Assembly: GCF_004336985.1 (NCBI RefSeq)
Contig: NZ_SJUO01000001.1
Span: 682,001-746,000 of the forward strand
Source: Exiguobacterium sp. SL-9
GTDB taxonomy: Bacteria; Bacillota; Bacilli; Exiguobacteriales; Exiguobacteriaceae
Direction: 5' to 3'
DNA: 64,000 nt
In this document: positions 24,523-33,096 of the stretch, one piece after another
Layout: every line of letters starts with the position of its first letter
How positions within the stretch are numbered: position 1 is the stretch's first letter
The notes under the pieces: generated by a model
The model's input: only the letters and a program-made list of their open reading frames with translations
The model's database searches: none
What the model was told of the DNA's origin: nothing
Program-made: the position numbers and the translations under genes

Positions 24523-24987
24523 TTACGAGATTTCATCTATGGTCTCGACCACAACCCCTGTATCCCCGACTTTCCCTAAATCGATCACAGTCGGATCTTC
24601 GTATGCCAAGACGTGAAACTCTTGCTCGAACGTCCGAATCACATAATGCGATAGTTCGCCTCGATACGTGTTGACTCGCTCAGTACCCATGTTCTCTGCG
24701 GCGAATCGGGTAAATCGGGACGTCTTCAGTTTCACGATTGGGTAAGCATTTCGTAGTCCTTCTTCATGCATACTATGGTCCTCGATCGTCCCGAGAAACA
24801 CCGCATATTGCTCAAAACGAATCAGGATTCGGTCGCGTTCCGTGTCCCACGTCAGCAACATCGTCGGGTCACTTGCCCCGAAAAACGTCCACTCAAGTGG
24901 ATAATAGGTGACACCTTTCATCTGAAACGATTCCGTCTCGAGCACATAGTCTTCCGTCGTCATCAAAAAATTCAAATCGATTGCCAC
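24523..24987 (-). CDS. Hypothetical protein, 154 residues
   Basis: Predicted cytoplasmic, mixed alpha/beta protein without signal sequence or recognised domain. It starts with GTG at 24987, preceded by GGAGG at eight bases. It lies just downstream of the terminator of the mutS2 operon and 29 bp upstream of a lipoprotein gene. Confidence 0.68.
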   Translation of the reverse strand: MAIDLNFLMTTEDYVLETESFQMKGVTYYPLEWTFFGASDPTMLLTWDTERDRILIRFEQYAVFLGTIEDHSMHEEGLRNAYPIVKLKTSRFTRFAAENMGTERVNTYRGELSHYVIRTFEQEFHVLAYEDPTVIDLGKVGDTGVVVETIDEIS

Positions 24988-25002
24988 ACTTGTCTCCTCC
25001 TT

Positions 25003-25034
25003 TCAAAAAAAGCGACGTTCGAGAACGTCGCTTT
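25003..25034 (-). terminator. Terminator of the zapA-mutS2-yshE block
   Basis: Stem AGCGACGTTC (25011-25020) with GAACGTCGCT (25023-25032), followed by a seven-T run on the minus strand. It ends the operon right after a 28-codon ORF. Confidence 0.88.
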
Positions 25035-25037
25035 CCC

Positions 25038-25124
25038 TCAATAAAAGATAAACCATAGTGCCGCTGCCACTAAAAACAGGCCGGCCCCGATGAAGAGAAT
25101 CTTCGCTAGTCTCTCATATACCAT
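25038..25124 (-). CDS. 28-residue membrane peptide after the yshE-like gene
   Basis: ATG at 25124 opens a 28-codon ORF ending TGA at 25038. It encodes a charged N-terminus (MVYERLAK) and a single hydrophobic helix (ILFIGAGLFLVAAALWFIFY). A good site, GGTGAGG seven bases upstream, overlaps the end of the yshE-like gene, and the ORF stops just before the operon terminator. Position, ribosome site and helix make it a credible small protein; no function is known. Confidence 0.6.
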   Translation of the reverse strand: MVYERLAKILFIGAGLFLVAAALWFIFY

Positions 25125-25128
25125 GTCT

Positions 25129-25539
25129 TCACCTCACCAACGCCGCGCCGACGACGAGCGAGACCCCAATCGAGAGCAGGAACGCCATCAATCCGACGGC
25201 GATGTTCCCTTTCCCAATCTCCTCGTTCACTTTGAGCGACGGCGTCAAAAATTCGAATAACCAATACGTCACCAACAAGAGCACGAAACCGAAGCTCCCT
25301 CCGACCAACACGTCCATCGTCTGGTCGTGATGGCTCTCGACGACACGGAAGATGTTGGCGAGACCGACGATTTTCCCACCGGTCGCGAGCGCGACGGCGA
25401 TATTTCCTTTTTGAATCTCGCGCCAATTGCTGTACGGGGTCGTCACCTCAAAGATGGCGAGACCGACGACAATCATGAGTCCGGCGATGGAATACAAGCC
25501 GAGCGACTCAAGCAATACGTTCACGTTCACATGCCCCAT
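25129..25539 (-). CDS. DUF350 membrane protein, YshE-like
   Basis: A 136-residue membrane protein with four hydrophobic segments arranged as a repeat: GLMIVVGLAIFEVTTPYSNWREIQKGNIAVALATGGKIVG in the first half and a similar LFEFLTPSLKVNEEIGKGNIAVGLMAF in the second. This repeat is typical of DUF350 (UPF0719, B. subtilis YshE), of unknown function. It lies 13 bp after mutS2, the Bacillus order. Confidence 0.92.
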   Translation of the reverse strand: MGHVNVNVLLESLGLYSIAGLMIVVGLAIFEVTTPYSNWREIQKGNIAVALATGGKIVGLANIFRVVESHHDQTMDVLVGGSFGFVLLLVTYWLFEFLTPSLKVNEEIGKGNIAVGLMAFLLSIGVSLVVGAALVR

Positions 25540-25552
25540 TCGTCTGTTCCCC

Positions 25553-27907
25553 TCACTTCAATTCGACGACCGTGACACCGAGTCCGCCTTCCCCCATCCC
25601 ACCGGGGCGCTGACTCTTCACGTGACGATGTCCTTTCAGATACTCCTGCGTCGCTTGGCGCATCGCCCCGGTCCCGAGACCGTGGATGATGCGGACGTTG
25701 TCGTACCCGGAGACGAGTGCCTCGTCGATATATTTGTCGAGGCGGGAAAGCCCTTCTTCGACCCGGACGCCGCGCAAGTCGAGCTCCGACTTCGTCGAGC
25801 TCTGACGCTTGAGCGAGCTACCTTTTGATTGGAGCGACTGCTCTTTCGATGGGCCGATTTTCTGAAGGTCGTCCGCTTTGACGTTCACTTTCATGATTCC
25901 GACTTGGACGTTATATTCGTTGTCGTTCAATTGCTTCACGATATAGCCCTTTTGGTTGAACGTCGTCACTTTCACTTCTTCGCCTTTACTGAACGTACGT
26001 TTCTGTTGCGCTTTTTGTTTCACTTTTTGGATCTTTTTATCTTGGAGCGTCGGTTTGGCCGATTCGAGCTGTTTCTTCGCAGCGATAATCTCGTGCTCTT
26101 TGACGATCCCTTCCTCACGAAGCTTCTTCAAGCGGTCGATGACTTCGTTCGCCTGGCGCTTCGCCTGTTCGACGGCCTTCTCGGCACGGGCCTCGGCTTC
26201 ACCATACATCGTGTCGCGCTCGCGCTCGAAATCGGTCAGCTTCGCCTCGAACGCCGCCTGTTCGGCCTCGAGGTCATGGCGTTTGACGATGAGTTCTTTC
26301 TCGAGCTGCTCGGCGCGATGCTTGGCCGCCTCGAGCTCATTGATCATCGATTCGACCGACTCGGCGTCGGTGCCGACGTGGCTCCGTGCCTTGTCGATGA
26401 CTTGTTCCGATAAGCCGAGACGTCGACTGATCTCGAACGCGTTCGAACGGCCCGGTACGCCAATCAACAGGCGATACGTCGGGCTGAGCGATTCGATATC
26501 GAACTCCATCGAGGCGTTCATGACGCCTTCACGGTTATAAGCGTACGCTTTCAGTTCCGAATAGTGCGTCGTCGCCGCCACGCGGGCGCCACGACGTTTC
26601 ACTTCATCGAGGATGGCGATGGCAAGGGCCGCCCCTTCTTGCGGGTCTGTCCCGGCACCGAGCTCATCGAACAGGACGAGCGACATGAAGTCGATCTTGT
26701 CGAGCATGCTGACGATGTTCGTCATGTGCGAGCTGAACGTCGACAAGCTCTGCTCGATCGACTGCTCATCGCCGATGTCGGCATAGATAGCGTCAAAGAC
26801 GGACAGCTCCGTCCCGAACTCGGCCGGCACGTACAGACCTGACTGCACCATCAGTTGGAGCAGTCCGAGCGTCTTGAGCGTCACCGTCTTCCCGCCGGTG
26901 TTCGGTCCAGTGATGACGAGCGATGTGAACGCCTCACCGAGTTCGACGGTGATCGGCACGACCTCATCTTGTGGAATGAACGGGTGACGCGCTTGTTTCA
27001 ACTTGATCTCGCGTTCGTCGTTCAGTTTCGGTTCCGTCGCTTTGAGCTGATGGCCGTAGGCGACTTTCGCGAACACGAAGTCGAGCGTGGCGAGGACGTC
27101 GAGATTGATCACGACCGAATCGGCGACACCGCCGACCAGGTTCGACAGTTCGCTCAAGATGCGGTCGATTTCGGCGCGCTCTTTCAAACGAACTTCTTGA
27201 ATCTCGTTATTGATTGACACGATCGCCTGCGGCTCGATGAAGAGCGTCTGACCCGATGCCGATTGGTCATGGACGATCCCGCCGAACGCTTGGCGGTACT
27301 CCATCTTGACCGGGACGACGTAACGGTCGTTCCGAATCGTGACGATGGCGTCTGACAGCATCTTCGCGTTGTTGCGAAGGATGTTGTCGATCCGTGAGCG
27401 GACACTGCCTTCAAAGCTGCGCAGCTGGGTCCGGAGACCACGGAGCCGGTCGCTCGCCGAGTCTTGGACCGTGCCTTGGTCGTCGATGGCGTGACGGATC
27501 GACTGTTCGACCTCGATCAATTTCGTCAAACGCTCGGCGTATTCGTCAAGGCGCGGGATGCGGAGGTCTTCATTGTCCTCATGCAGCTTCTCGAAGAAGT
27601 TCTTCACTTGGCGGCCGCTGTACATGACGGCGGCGACGGCGAGCAGTTCACTCGTCGACAGGACCGAGCCGATGGCGGCCCGTTTCACTTCACTGCGGAC
27701 GTCGGTCAATCCGCCGAGCGGCAACCGATCACGGAGACGGACGACCTCGGTCGCCTCGCGGGTGACGTTCAAGTTCGACAATACCCGGTCGTACGTATAG
27801 TCGGGTTGCATGTTGAGTGCCCGTTCTTTCCCGAGCGAGCTCGCGGCGTGGGCGGCGAGCTGCTGGCGGAGTTTTTCATATTCTAAAACGCGTAACGCGT
27901 GATCCAT
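25553..27907 (-). CDS. mutS2: MutS2 (Smr-domain MutS homologue)
   Basis: ATPase/endonuclease of the MutS2 family; in Bacillus it acts on stalled or collided ribosomes and suppresses recombination, rather than in mismatch repair. The 784-residue length is normal. It lacks the mismatch-recognition domain and has the ATPase core with GPNTGGKTVTLKTLG (about 330-345) and a DELGAGTDP Walker B, a long coiled-coil clamp (about 510-640), and a C-terminal Smr nuclease domain (about 705-784) with LDLRG and IIHGLGTGAM. It directly follows polX (adjacent bases). Confidence 0.97.
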   Translation of the reverse strand: MDHALRVLEYEKLRQQLAAHAASSLGKERALNMQPDYTYDRVLSNLNVTREATEVVRLRDRLPLGGLTDVRSEVKRAAIGSVLSTSELLAVAAVMYSGRQVKNFFEKLHEDNEDLRIPRLDEYAERLTKLIEVEQSIRHAIDDQGTVQDSASDRLRGLRTQLRSFEGSVRSRIDNILRNNAKMLSDAIVTIRNDRYVVPVKMEYRQAFGGIVHDQSASGQTLFIEPQAIVSINNEIQEVRLKERAEIDRILSELSNLVGGVADSVVINLDVLATLDFVFAKVAYGHQLKATEPKLNDEREIKLKQARHPFIPQDEVVPITVELGEAFTSLVITGPNTGGKTVTLKTLGLLQLMVQSGLYVPAEFGTELSVFDAIYADIGDEQSIEQSLSTFSSHMTNIVSMLDKIDFMSLVLFDELGAGTDPQEGAALAIAILDEVKRRGARVAATTHYSELKAYAYNREGVMNASMEFDIESLSPTYRLLIGVPGRSNAFEISRRLGLSEQVIDKARSHVGTDAESVESMINELEAAKHRAEQLEKELIVKRHDLEAEQAAFEAKLTDFERERDTMYGEAEARAEKAVEQAKRQANEVIDRLKKLREEGIVKEHEIIAAKKQLESAKPTLQDKKIQKVKQKAQQKRTFSKGEEVKVTTFNQKGYIVKQLNDNEYNVQVGIMKVNVKADDLQKIGPSKEQSLQSKGSSLKRQSSTKSELDLRGVRVEEGLSRLDKYIDEALVSGYDNVRIIHGLGTGAMRQATQEYLKGHRHVKSQRPGGMGEGGLGVTVVELK

Positions 27908-29620
27908 CTAGCATGTTCCTTTCTGTCGCTTCGCGTCGATGAACGCCTTGGCGTCCTCGAACGAGAGGCAGTTGATGATGTCTGACGGTTCGAGATAGGC
28001 TTTCCGGGCATGCAGGACGCCGAGTGCCATATCTTCCATCATATCAGGGTGGTGCGTGTCGGTGTTGATCATCAGTTTGACGCCGGCCGCCTTCGCCTTC
28101 TTCAGCGTCGAGGCCGTCAAATCGAGTCGGTTCGGGTTCGCGTTCAACTCGAGCGCCGTCCCCGTCTCTTTGGCGAGGGCGATCAAACGCTCCTCGTCAA
28201 TCGGATAGCCGTCACGGCGCCCGATGAGGCGACCGGTCGGATGAGCGATGACGTTGACGTACGGCGAGCGGCAGGCGTTCTCGAGCCGGGCCATAATCTC
28301 GTCGACGGATTGGTCCATCTTCGAGTGAATCGAGGCGACGACGTAATCGAGCGTCGCCAAGAACTCGGGCTCATAGTCGAGCGTCCCGTCCGGACGGATG
28401 TCCATCTCGACACCGCGCAGGACGTGCATGTCGTGTTTCTTCGCGGCAGCGAGAATCTCTTCCCCTTGCGCTTCGAGTCGTTCCTCGGTCAAGCCGTTGA
28501 CGAACGACATGTATTTACCGTGGTCGGTGATGGCGATCCATTCATAGCCGCGTGCTTTCATCGCTGCGACAAGCTCGTCGACCGTCAGCTTCCCGTCCGA
28601 CCAGAGCGTGTGCATATGCGCGTCGGCCTTGATGTCGTCGAGTGTGACGAGCTTCGAGATGTCATGCTCGAACTCGAGGTTGCCTGCTCGGAGCTCCGGC
28701 GGGATGAACGGCAAGCCGTAACGTTCGAACAGCTCGGCTTCCGTCTCCGGTTGCCAGAGGCCGTCCGCCGTCTCGACACCGTATTCAGAAATCGACTCAC
28801 CTTTTGCTTTGGCGAGCTGGCGCATGCGCACGTTATGGTCTTTCGAGCCGGTGAAGTGGTGGAGCGTCGCGGCGAAGGCGCCCGGTTCGACCATGCGGAA
28901 GTCGATCGACACCATCTCCTCACGTTCGAGGACGAGCGACACTTTCGTCTCGCCGGCCGCGATCACCTCGTTGATGAACGGGAGGGCGAGCAGTTTGTCA
29001 CGGAGGGCGACAGGCTCTTCGGTCGCGATGATGAAGTCGAGGTCTTTACACGTCTCCTCGGCCCGGCGGAAACTGCCGCCGACCGAATGACGCAAGACGA
29101 GCGGTTCCGCTTCGAGTACCGCCTCAATCTCTTCGACGACCGGACGCATCATGGCGTACGCCAGGCGTTCCGGACGTGACTCGAGGTTCCGTGCCGCTGC
29201 GAGCAACTTCTCGACACTCTTGGCTCCGAAGCCCGGGAGACTCGCGGCCGTACCGTCCTCTAATACCGTGATCAGCGTCTCGAGGTCGACGACGCCGACT
29301 TCGCGGAGCTTGGCGAGCTTCTTGCCGCCGAGCCCTTGGATTTTGAGCAGTTTCATGAGACCGTACGGAATCTCTTCTTGGAGTGACTCGAGCACCTCGC
29401 TCCGCCCCGTGTCCCGCCACTCTTCGAGGACGGCGGCCGTCCCTTTGCCGATGCCAGAGATCGTCGTCAAGTCCTCGATGTCCTCGAGTTCGAGCTCCGT
29501 GTTCTCGAGTGCCGTCGCGGCTTTGCGGAAGGCGTTGATTTTAAACGGGTTCTCCCCTTTAATCTCCATGTATTGCGCGATTTTTTCTAACAGCATCATT
29601 GCTTCGACTTTATTCATCAT
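27908..29620 (-). CDS. polX: DNA polymerase/3'-5' exonuclease PolX
   Basis: Family X polymerase for gap filling in base excision repair, with an N-terminal polymerase part and a C-terminal PHP-type exonuclease. Domains in order: 8-kDa helical domain, helix-hairpin-helix (ISGIGKGTAAVLEEW and IQGLGGKKLAKL), nucleotidyltransferase with KDLDFII as the catalytic DxD, and a PHP domain starting ADAHMHTLWSDGKLTVDEL (about residue 335). The ATG at 29620, preceded by GGGGG, yields 570 residues, equal to B. subtilis PolX; an upstream in-frame start at 29662 is less likely. It abuts mutS2. Confidence 0.97.
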   Translation of the reverse strand: MMNKVEAMMLLEKIAQYMEIKGENPFKINAFRKAATALENTELELEDIEDLTTISGIGKGTAAVLEEWRDTGRSEVLESLQEEIPYGLMKLLKIQGLGGKKLAKLREVGVVDLETLITVLEDGTAASLPGFGAKSVEKLLAAARNLESRPERLAYAMMRPVVEEIEAVLEAEPLVLRHSVGGSFRRAEETCKDLDFIIATEEPVALRDKLLALPFINEVIAAGETKVSLVLEREEMVSIDFRMVEPGAFAATLHHFTGSKDHNVRMRQLAKAKGESISEYGVETADGLWQPETEAELFERYGLPFIPPELRAGNLEFEHDISKLVTLDDIKADAHMHTLWSDGKLTVDELVAAMKARGYEWIAITDHGKYMSFVNGLTEERLEAQGEEILAAAKKHDMHVLRGVEMDIRPDGTLDYEPEFLATLDYVVASIHSKMDQSVDEIMARLENACRSPYVNVIAHPTGRLIGRRDGYPIDEERLIALAKETGTALELNANPNRLDLTASTLKKAKAAGVKLMINTDTHHPDMMEDMALGVLHARKAYLEPSDIINCLSFEDAKAFIDAKRQKGTC

Positions 29621-29640
29621 GCTTCCCCCTTTTCCATACA

Positions 29641-29680
29641 GAAAAGGCCGAGATACAAGCACTAGCTTGCATTCCGGCCT
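29641..29680 (-). terminator. Hairpin between cvpA and polX
   Basis: AGGCCG...CGGCCT stem with an internal loop followed by TTTTC on the minus strand; a partial terminator or pause between cvpA and polX is likely. Confidence 0.55.
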
Positions 29681-29686
29681 GTCGTG

Positions 29687-30223
29687 TTACAACATCTTAT
29701 TCGAGAACCATTCAGAGAGATATGGCGTGTCTTGAATGATGTACGTGGCGAGTGACGAGTTGTCGACCGCACTTTGGACGCTGGCCATCGGTACGAAGGC
29801 AATGACCCACAAAATGAAGAACGTGATCACGTACGCCTCGAAGAACCCGAGGACGGCACCGATGATGCCTTTCAATTGGCGCAAGATCGGCAAGTCCGTC
29901 AAGAAATCGAGCATCGACAAAATGAGATGCAGGACGAGTTTCGTGATGACAAACAAGACGACGAACCAAAAGACGTTATAAAACGTCATCTCGAGACCTG
30001 TGAGCGCATTTAAATCGATGACACCTTTCGGAAGCGTCCCATCGAGTTGCGACGGATATGGAATCCAAAGCTTGAACGCTTCGGCAAGATCACGATAGTA
30101 TGCATTGGCGACGAGGAAACTGATGATGAGCGCGACCCAATGGCCGAGCTGCAAAATCGCCCCGCGACGGAATCCGTTGACGATCCCGATGAACAAGAAA
30201 AACAGTATAAGTAGAGTAACCAT
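29687..30223 (-). CDS. cvpA: CvpA family membrane protein
   Basis: A 178-residue protein with four hydrophobic segments (about 1-20, 22-42, 80-105, 120-145) and the family pattern GFRRGAILQLGHWVALIISF. CvpA-type proteins (YshB in B. subtilis) are needed for normal envelope function; their mechanism is not settled. It is eight bases after zapA, as in Bacillus. Confidence 0.9.
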   Translation of the reverse strand: MVTLLILFFLFIGIVNGFRRGAILQLGHWVALIISFLVANAYYRDLAEAFKLWIPYPSQLDGTLPKGVIDLNALTGLEMTFYNVFWFVVLFVITKLVLHLILSMLDFLTDLPILRQLKGIIGAVLGFFEAYVITFFILWVIAFVPMASVQSAVDNSSLATYIIQDTPYLSEWFSNKML

Positions 30224-30231
30224 AGAGTGAT

Positions 30232-30453
30232 TTATTCTCCCGTATTTCGTTTAGTTTTGACGTGATCGCTCGCAATTTGGATAGCGGCGAGCACCGCCGC
30301 CTGACGAGCGTCTAGATGAGGGGACTGTTCACGAATCTCGCGGATCTTGCTATCGACCAGAAAGCCCACTTCCCTCACATGATCGGCTGGCTCTTCGCTA
30401 ACGATCGTATAGTCTTGACCCGCGATATGAATTGTTGTTCGTTGTACCTGCAC
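30232..30453 (-). CDS. zapA: Cell division protein ZapA
   Basis: Cytoplasmic activator that crosslinks FtsZ filaments at the division site. The 73-residue protein has the ZapA start (TTIHIAGQDYTIVSEEPADHVREVGFLVD) and the short helix with LDARQAAVLAAIQIA. It is the first gene of the zapA-cvpA-polX-mutS2-yshE block. In B. subtilis the gene on its other side is rnhC; here a DAACS symporter is found instead. Confidence 0.92.
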   Translation of the reverse strand: MQVQRTTIHIAGQDYTIVSEEPADHVREVGFLVDSKIREIREQSPHLDARQAAVLAAIQIASDHVKTKRNTGE

Positions 30454-30673
30454 GCGTCACCCCTCCTTTCCGTCTATTCAAAATTAATCATAACATCGTT
30501 TGTATATTAGGAAAAGAAGAAGGTCCCTCCCTTTTCCACTCCAACATTTTGTGATACCCTATTTCAAAGTTGTCAAACGTCAATCTTCATTGAAAAATGA
30601 AAGATAGGGTGGCAACCTCGCATGAAATGTGCGAAAATAGCAACAATTCAAACATTAAGAAAGGATGATTTTT

Positions 30674-31879
30674 TTGAAATTACGCATTGGCCTTCTAGGT
30701 CGCATCATCATTGCTATCGCATTCGGGATTTTACTCGGTAGCATCGTACCAGAAAGCCAGAACTGGATTGTCCGGACATTCGTCACGTTCAATACGGTCT
30801 TTGGACAGTTCCTAGGCTTCGCCATCCCACTCATCATTCTCGCCTTCATCATTCCAGGAATCGGGGAACTTGGAAAAGGCGCCGGGAAATTAGTCGGTTT
30901 GACGGCCGCCATCGCTTATGTATCAACAATCGTCGCCGGGACGCTCGCCTACTTCGCGACGAGCAACCTGTTTCCACAAATTTTGACACGCACGAACGCG
31001 TCAGCCGAAAGTCCGGAAGAGGCTCTCTTGAAAGGTTTCTTGGGATTCGAGATTCCACCGGTATTCGGCGTCATGACGGCACTCGTGCTCGCATTCGTCA
31101 TCGGCATCGGGATTGCCGCCACCGAAAGCAAGCGCTCGCTCGACCTAGCTATGGATTTCCGCGATATCATTGAACTACTCATCAGCAAAGTCATCATTCC
31201 ACTATTACCGATTCACATCGCCGGAATTTTCATGAACATGACGTACGCCGGACAAGTCGCTGAGATTCTCTCCGTGTTCTCGCTCGTCTTCGTCACAATC
31301 ATCGTCCTTCATTTGACGATGCTCTTGATTCAATATTCGATCGCAGGGGGCCTCAACAAAGAGAACCCGCTTAAACTGCTCAAGACAATGATGCCGGCTT
31401 ACTTCACAGCCATCGGCACACAGTCGTCAGCGGCGACAATCCCAGTCACGCTTCGTCAAGCGAAAGCGAACAACACGGACGAGGGCGTCGCGAACTTCGT
31501 CGTCCCGCTCTGTGCGACGATCCACTTGTCAGGCTCGACGATCACACTCACATCGGTCGGTGTCGCTCTCATGTACTTGAACGGCATGCCGATGTCTTAC
31601 GCGATCGTGCTCCCGTTCATCCTCGCCCTCGGCGTCACGATGATCGCGGCACCAGGCGTACCAGGTGGAGCCGTTATGGCCTCACTCGGTTTGTTCGGTT
31701 CGATCCTTGGGTTCGACGCGACGATGCAAAGTCTCGTCATCGCCCTCTACTTGGCACAAGATAGCTTCGGTACGGCGACGAACGTCACGGGAGACGGGGC
31801 CATCGCCAAGATCGTTCATTACTTCAAACGCAACACGAAACTCCTCGACGACGCGAAAGCGCGCGAAGAAATCGCATAA
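30674..31879 (+). CDS. Dicarboxylate/amino acid:cation symporter (DAACS)
   Basis: Sodium- or proton-coupled uptake of acidic amino acids or C4-dicarboxylates. About 401 residues with eight membrane helices and two re-entrant loops; the serine-rich HP1 stretch QSSAATIPVTLRQAK and the HP2 GSTITLTSVGVALMY segment are visible, and DSFGTATNVTGDGA holds the conserved NxxGD-type cation site. I chose TTG at 30674, nine bases after AAAGG, instead of the ATG at 30665, which overlaps that ribosome site. The exact substrate is uncertain. Confidence 0.9.
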   Translation: MKLRIGLLGRIIIAIAFGILLGSIVPESQNWIVRTFVTFNTVFGQFLGFAIPLIILAFIIPGIGELGKGAGKLVGLTAAIAYVSTIVAGTLAYFATSNLFPQILTRTNASAESPEEALLKGFLGFEIPPVFGVMTALVLAFVIGIGIAATESKRSLDLAMDFRDIIELLISKVIIPLLPIHIAGIFMNMTYAGQVAEILSVFSLVFVTIIVLHLTMLLIQYSIAGGLNKENPLKLLKTMMPAYFTAIGTQSSAATIPVTLRQAKANNTDEGVANFVVPLCATIHLSGSTITLTSVGVALMYLNGMPMSYAIVLPFILALGVTMIAAPGVPGGAVMASLGLFGSILGFDATMQSLVIALYLAQDSFGTATNVTGDGAIAKIVHYFKRNTKLLDDAKAREEIA

Positions 31880-31906
31880 TTCGCTCCAAAATTTGATAGA
31901 ATGAGG

Positions 31907-31938
31907 AAAACGGGCAGGCCATACGGTTTGCCCGTTTT
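31907..31938 (+). terminator. Terminator after the symporter gene
   Basis: AAAACGGGCA pairs with TGCCCGTTTT; 10-bp perfect stem between the symporter and GNAT genes. Confidence 0.8.
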
Positions 31939-31965
31939 GCATACATACGCTGAAAGGGTGTTTAC

Positions 31966-32811
31966 ATGGAACTGATTTCTTGGAACGACTTACCCGGATT
32001 TGAAGAACGTGTCATGCCCCACCTACTCGAACATGAGGCCGAGAACAGCTTGATGATTGGCGTGCTCGATGCCATCAAGCAAGGTCGATACGAGACGTAT
32101 CATCAACTGACCGTCGAAGATAACGGTGATGTGCTCGCAATCCTGCAAGTGACTCCGCCTCATCCGCTCAACTATGTGCTCCTGAAGCCTGAGCGAGAGG
32201 ATGACGTCCTTCGTCTGCTCGTGCCTGAACTATTAAATGGTGATATCCCATTCACCGAGGTCGTCTCGCAAGCTGATCTAGCGATGAATTTCTACACACT
32301 CTGGTACATCCTGACGGCGAGAGAGCCGAAAGTCTTCATGGAGCAAGGGCTGTATCGTCTCGATCACGTCAACGACATCCCGCTGTCGGAAGGGTCGATG
32401 CGACTTGCGACCGAGGACGATGAGACGTTCCTCGTCAAGGCGTATAACGCGTTTGAAAAGGAAACCGGTCTTCCGGCCTCCTCGAAAGACGAGGCGCGGC
32501 ACAAAATCGCCGTAATGCTCGACAAGAATGAAGTGTACGTCTGGGAAGTCGACGGCAAGGTCGTCTCGTGTGCGAAGAAGTCGCGTGAGACCGCGAACGG
32601 CGTCACCGTCTCGTTCGTCTACACCCCGAAAGCGTTGCGGAAGCGCGGCTATGCCCGCTCCCTCGTCGCCGAGCTGAGCCGGGAGCTCTTGACGTCGAAA
32701 CAGTATTGTACGCTCTATACGGATTTGAGTAACCCGACATCGAACAAGATTTACAAAGAAGTAGGTTATCAAAAAATCTTCACTTCGGCATGGATTCGAT
32801 TGCCTAGCTGA
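31966..32811 (+). CDS. GNAT-family N-acetyltransferase
   Basis: A 281-residue protein with a degenerate first half and a C-terminal GNAT domain (about 145-275). The acetyl-CoA loop SFVYTPKALRKRGYARSLVAEL is intact, followed by TDLSNPTSNKIYKEVGYQ, the usual substrate-side ending. Substrate unknown. AAAGGGTG is the ribosome site. Confidence 0.88.
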   Translation: MELISWNDLPGFEERVMPHLLEHEAENSLMIGVLDAIKQGRYETYHQLTVEDNGDVLAILQVTPPHPLNYVLLKPEREDDVLRLLVPELLNGDIPFTEVVSQADLAMNFYTLWYILTAREPKVFMEQGLYRLDHVNDIPLSEGSMRLATEDDETFLVKAYNAFEKETGLPASSKDEARHKIAVMLDKNEVYVWEVDGKVVSCAKKSRETANGVTVSFVYTPKALRKRGYARSLVAELSRELLTSKQYCTLYTDLSNPTSNKIYKEVGYQKIFTSAWIRLPS

Positions 32812-32818
32812 TTCGTTT

Positions 32819-32852
32819 CGCCTCCCCTATACTATAGATGGAGGCGATTTTT
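32819..32852 (+). promoter_or_regulatory. Hairpin sequestering a ribosome site
   Basis: CGCCTCC (32819-32825) pairs perfectly with GGAGGCG (32840-32846), which contains the ribosome site of the next gene, and is followed by TTTTT. It can act as a terminator of the GNAT gene and limit translation of the small membrane protein on a read-through transcript. Confidence 0.5.
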
Positions 32853-32853
32853 G

Positions 32854-33060
32854 ATGAACAGATTATTCGGTTGGTGGCTCCGCATCCCGCGCCGGGTCCG
32901 GGTGACCGCCTTGACGCTCGTCACGCTCGCCGTACTCGGCTATATGGTGTTCCTCGGAGGGCGGAGCATGCTCGACGACCCGAACTGGGACACGCTCTGG
33001 TTGAGCGTGATCGGCGCCGCCCTCTTGACCTTTATCGCGTACAGGGCAACAAAAAAGTGA
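32854..33060 (+). CDS. Small membrane protein, 68 residues
   Basis: MNRLFGWWLRIPRRVRV is a basic, amphipathic N-terminus, followed by two hydrophobic helices (about 19-36 and 46-62) and a basic end. No family recognised. The ATG at 32854 is nine bases after GGAGG. A strong terminator overlaps its stop codon. Confidence 0.68.
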   Translation: MNRLFGWWLRIPRRVRVTALTLVTLAVLGYMVFLGGRSMLDDPNWDTLWLSVIGAALLTFIAYRATKK

Positions 33061-33087
33061 TCGACGCGTTCGTCGATCACTTTTTGT
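33049..33087. terminator. Bidirectional terminator
   Basis: AAAAAGTGATCGACG with CGTCGATCACTTTTT, a perfect 15-bp stem with U-runs on both strands, between the small membrane protein and the convergent M23 hydrolase gene. Confidence 0.92.
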
Positions 33088-33096
33088 ATACGTTTA

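Noticed and set aside
25829-26540. Two 194-codon plus-strand frames inside mutS2
   Set aside because: Low-complexity translations opposite the MutS2 coiled coil; no start signal.
28010-29179. 389-codon open frame antisense to polX
   Set aside because: PolX is certain on the other strand; the frame lacks a ribosome site and its residues show no family pattern. High G+C in codon third positions opens antisense frames.
30600-30650. T-box-like sequence AGGGTGGCAACCTCGC before the symporter
   Set aside because: The T-box core GGGTGG-N-ACCGCG is only partly matched, the leader is too short for a stem I with specifier loop, and no terminator pair is seen.
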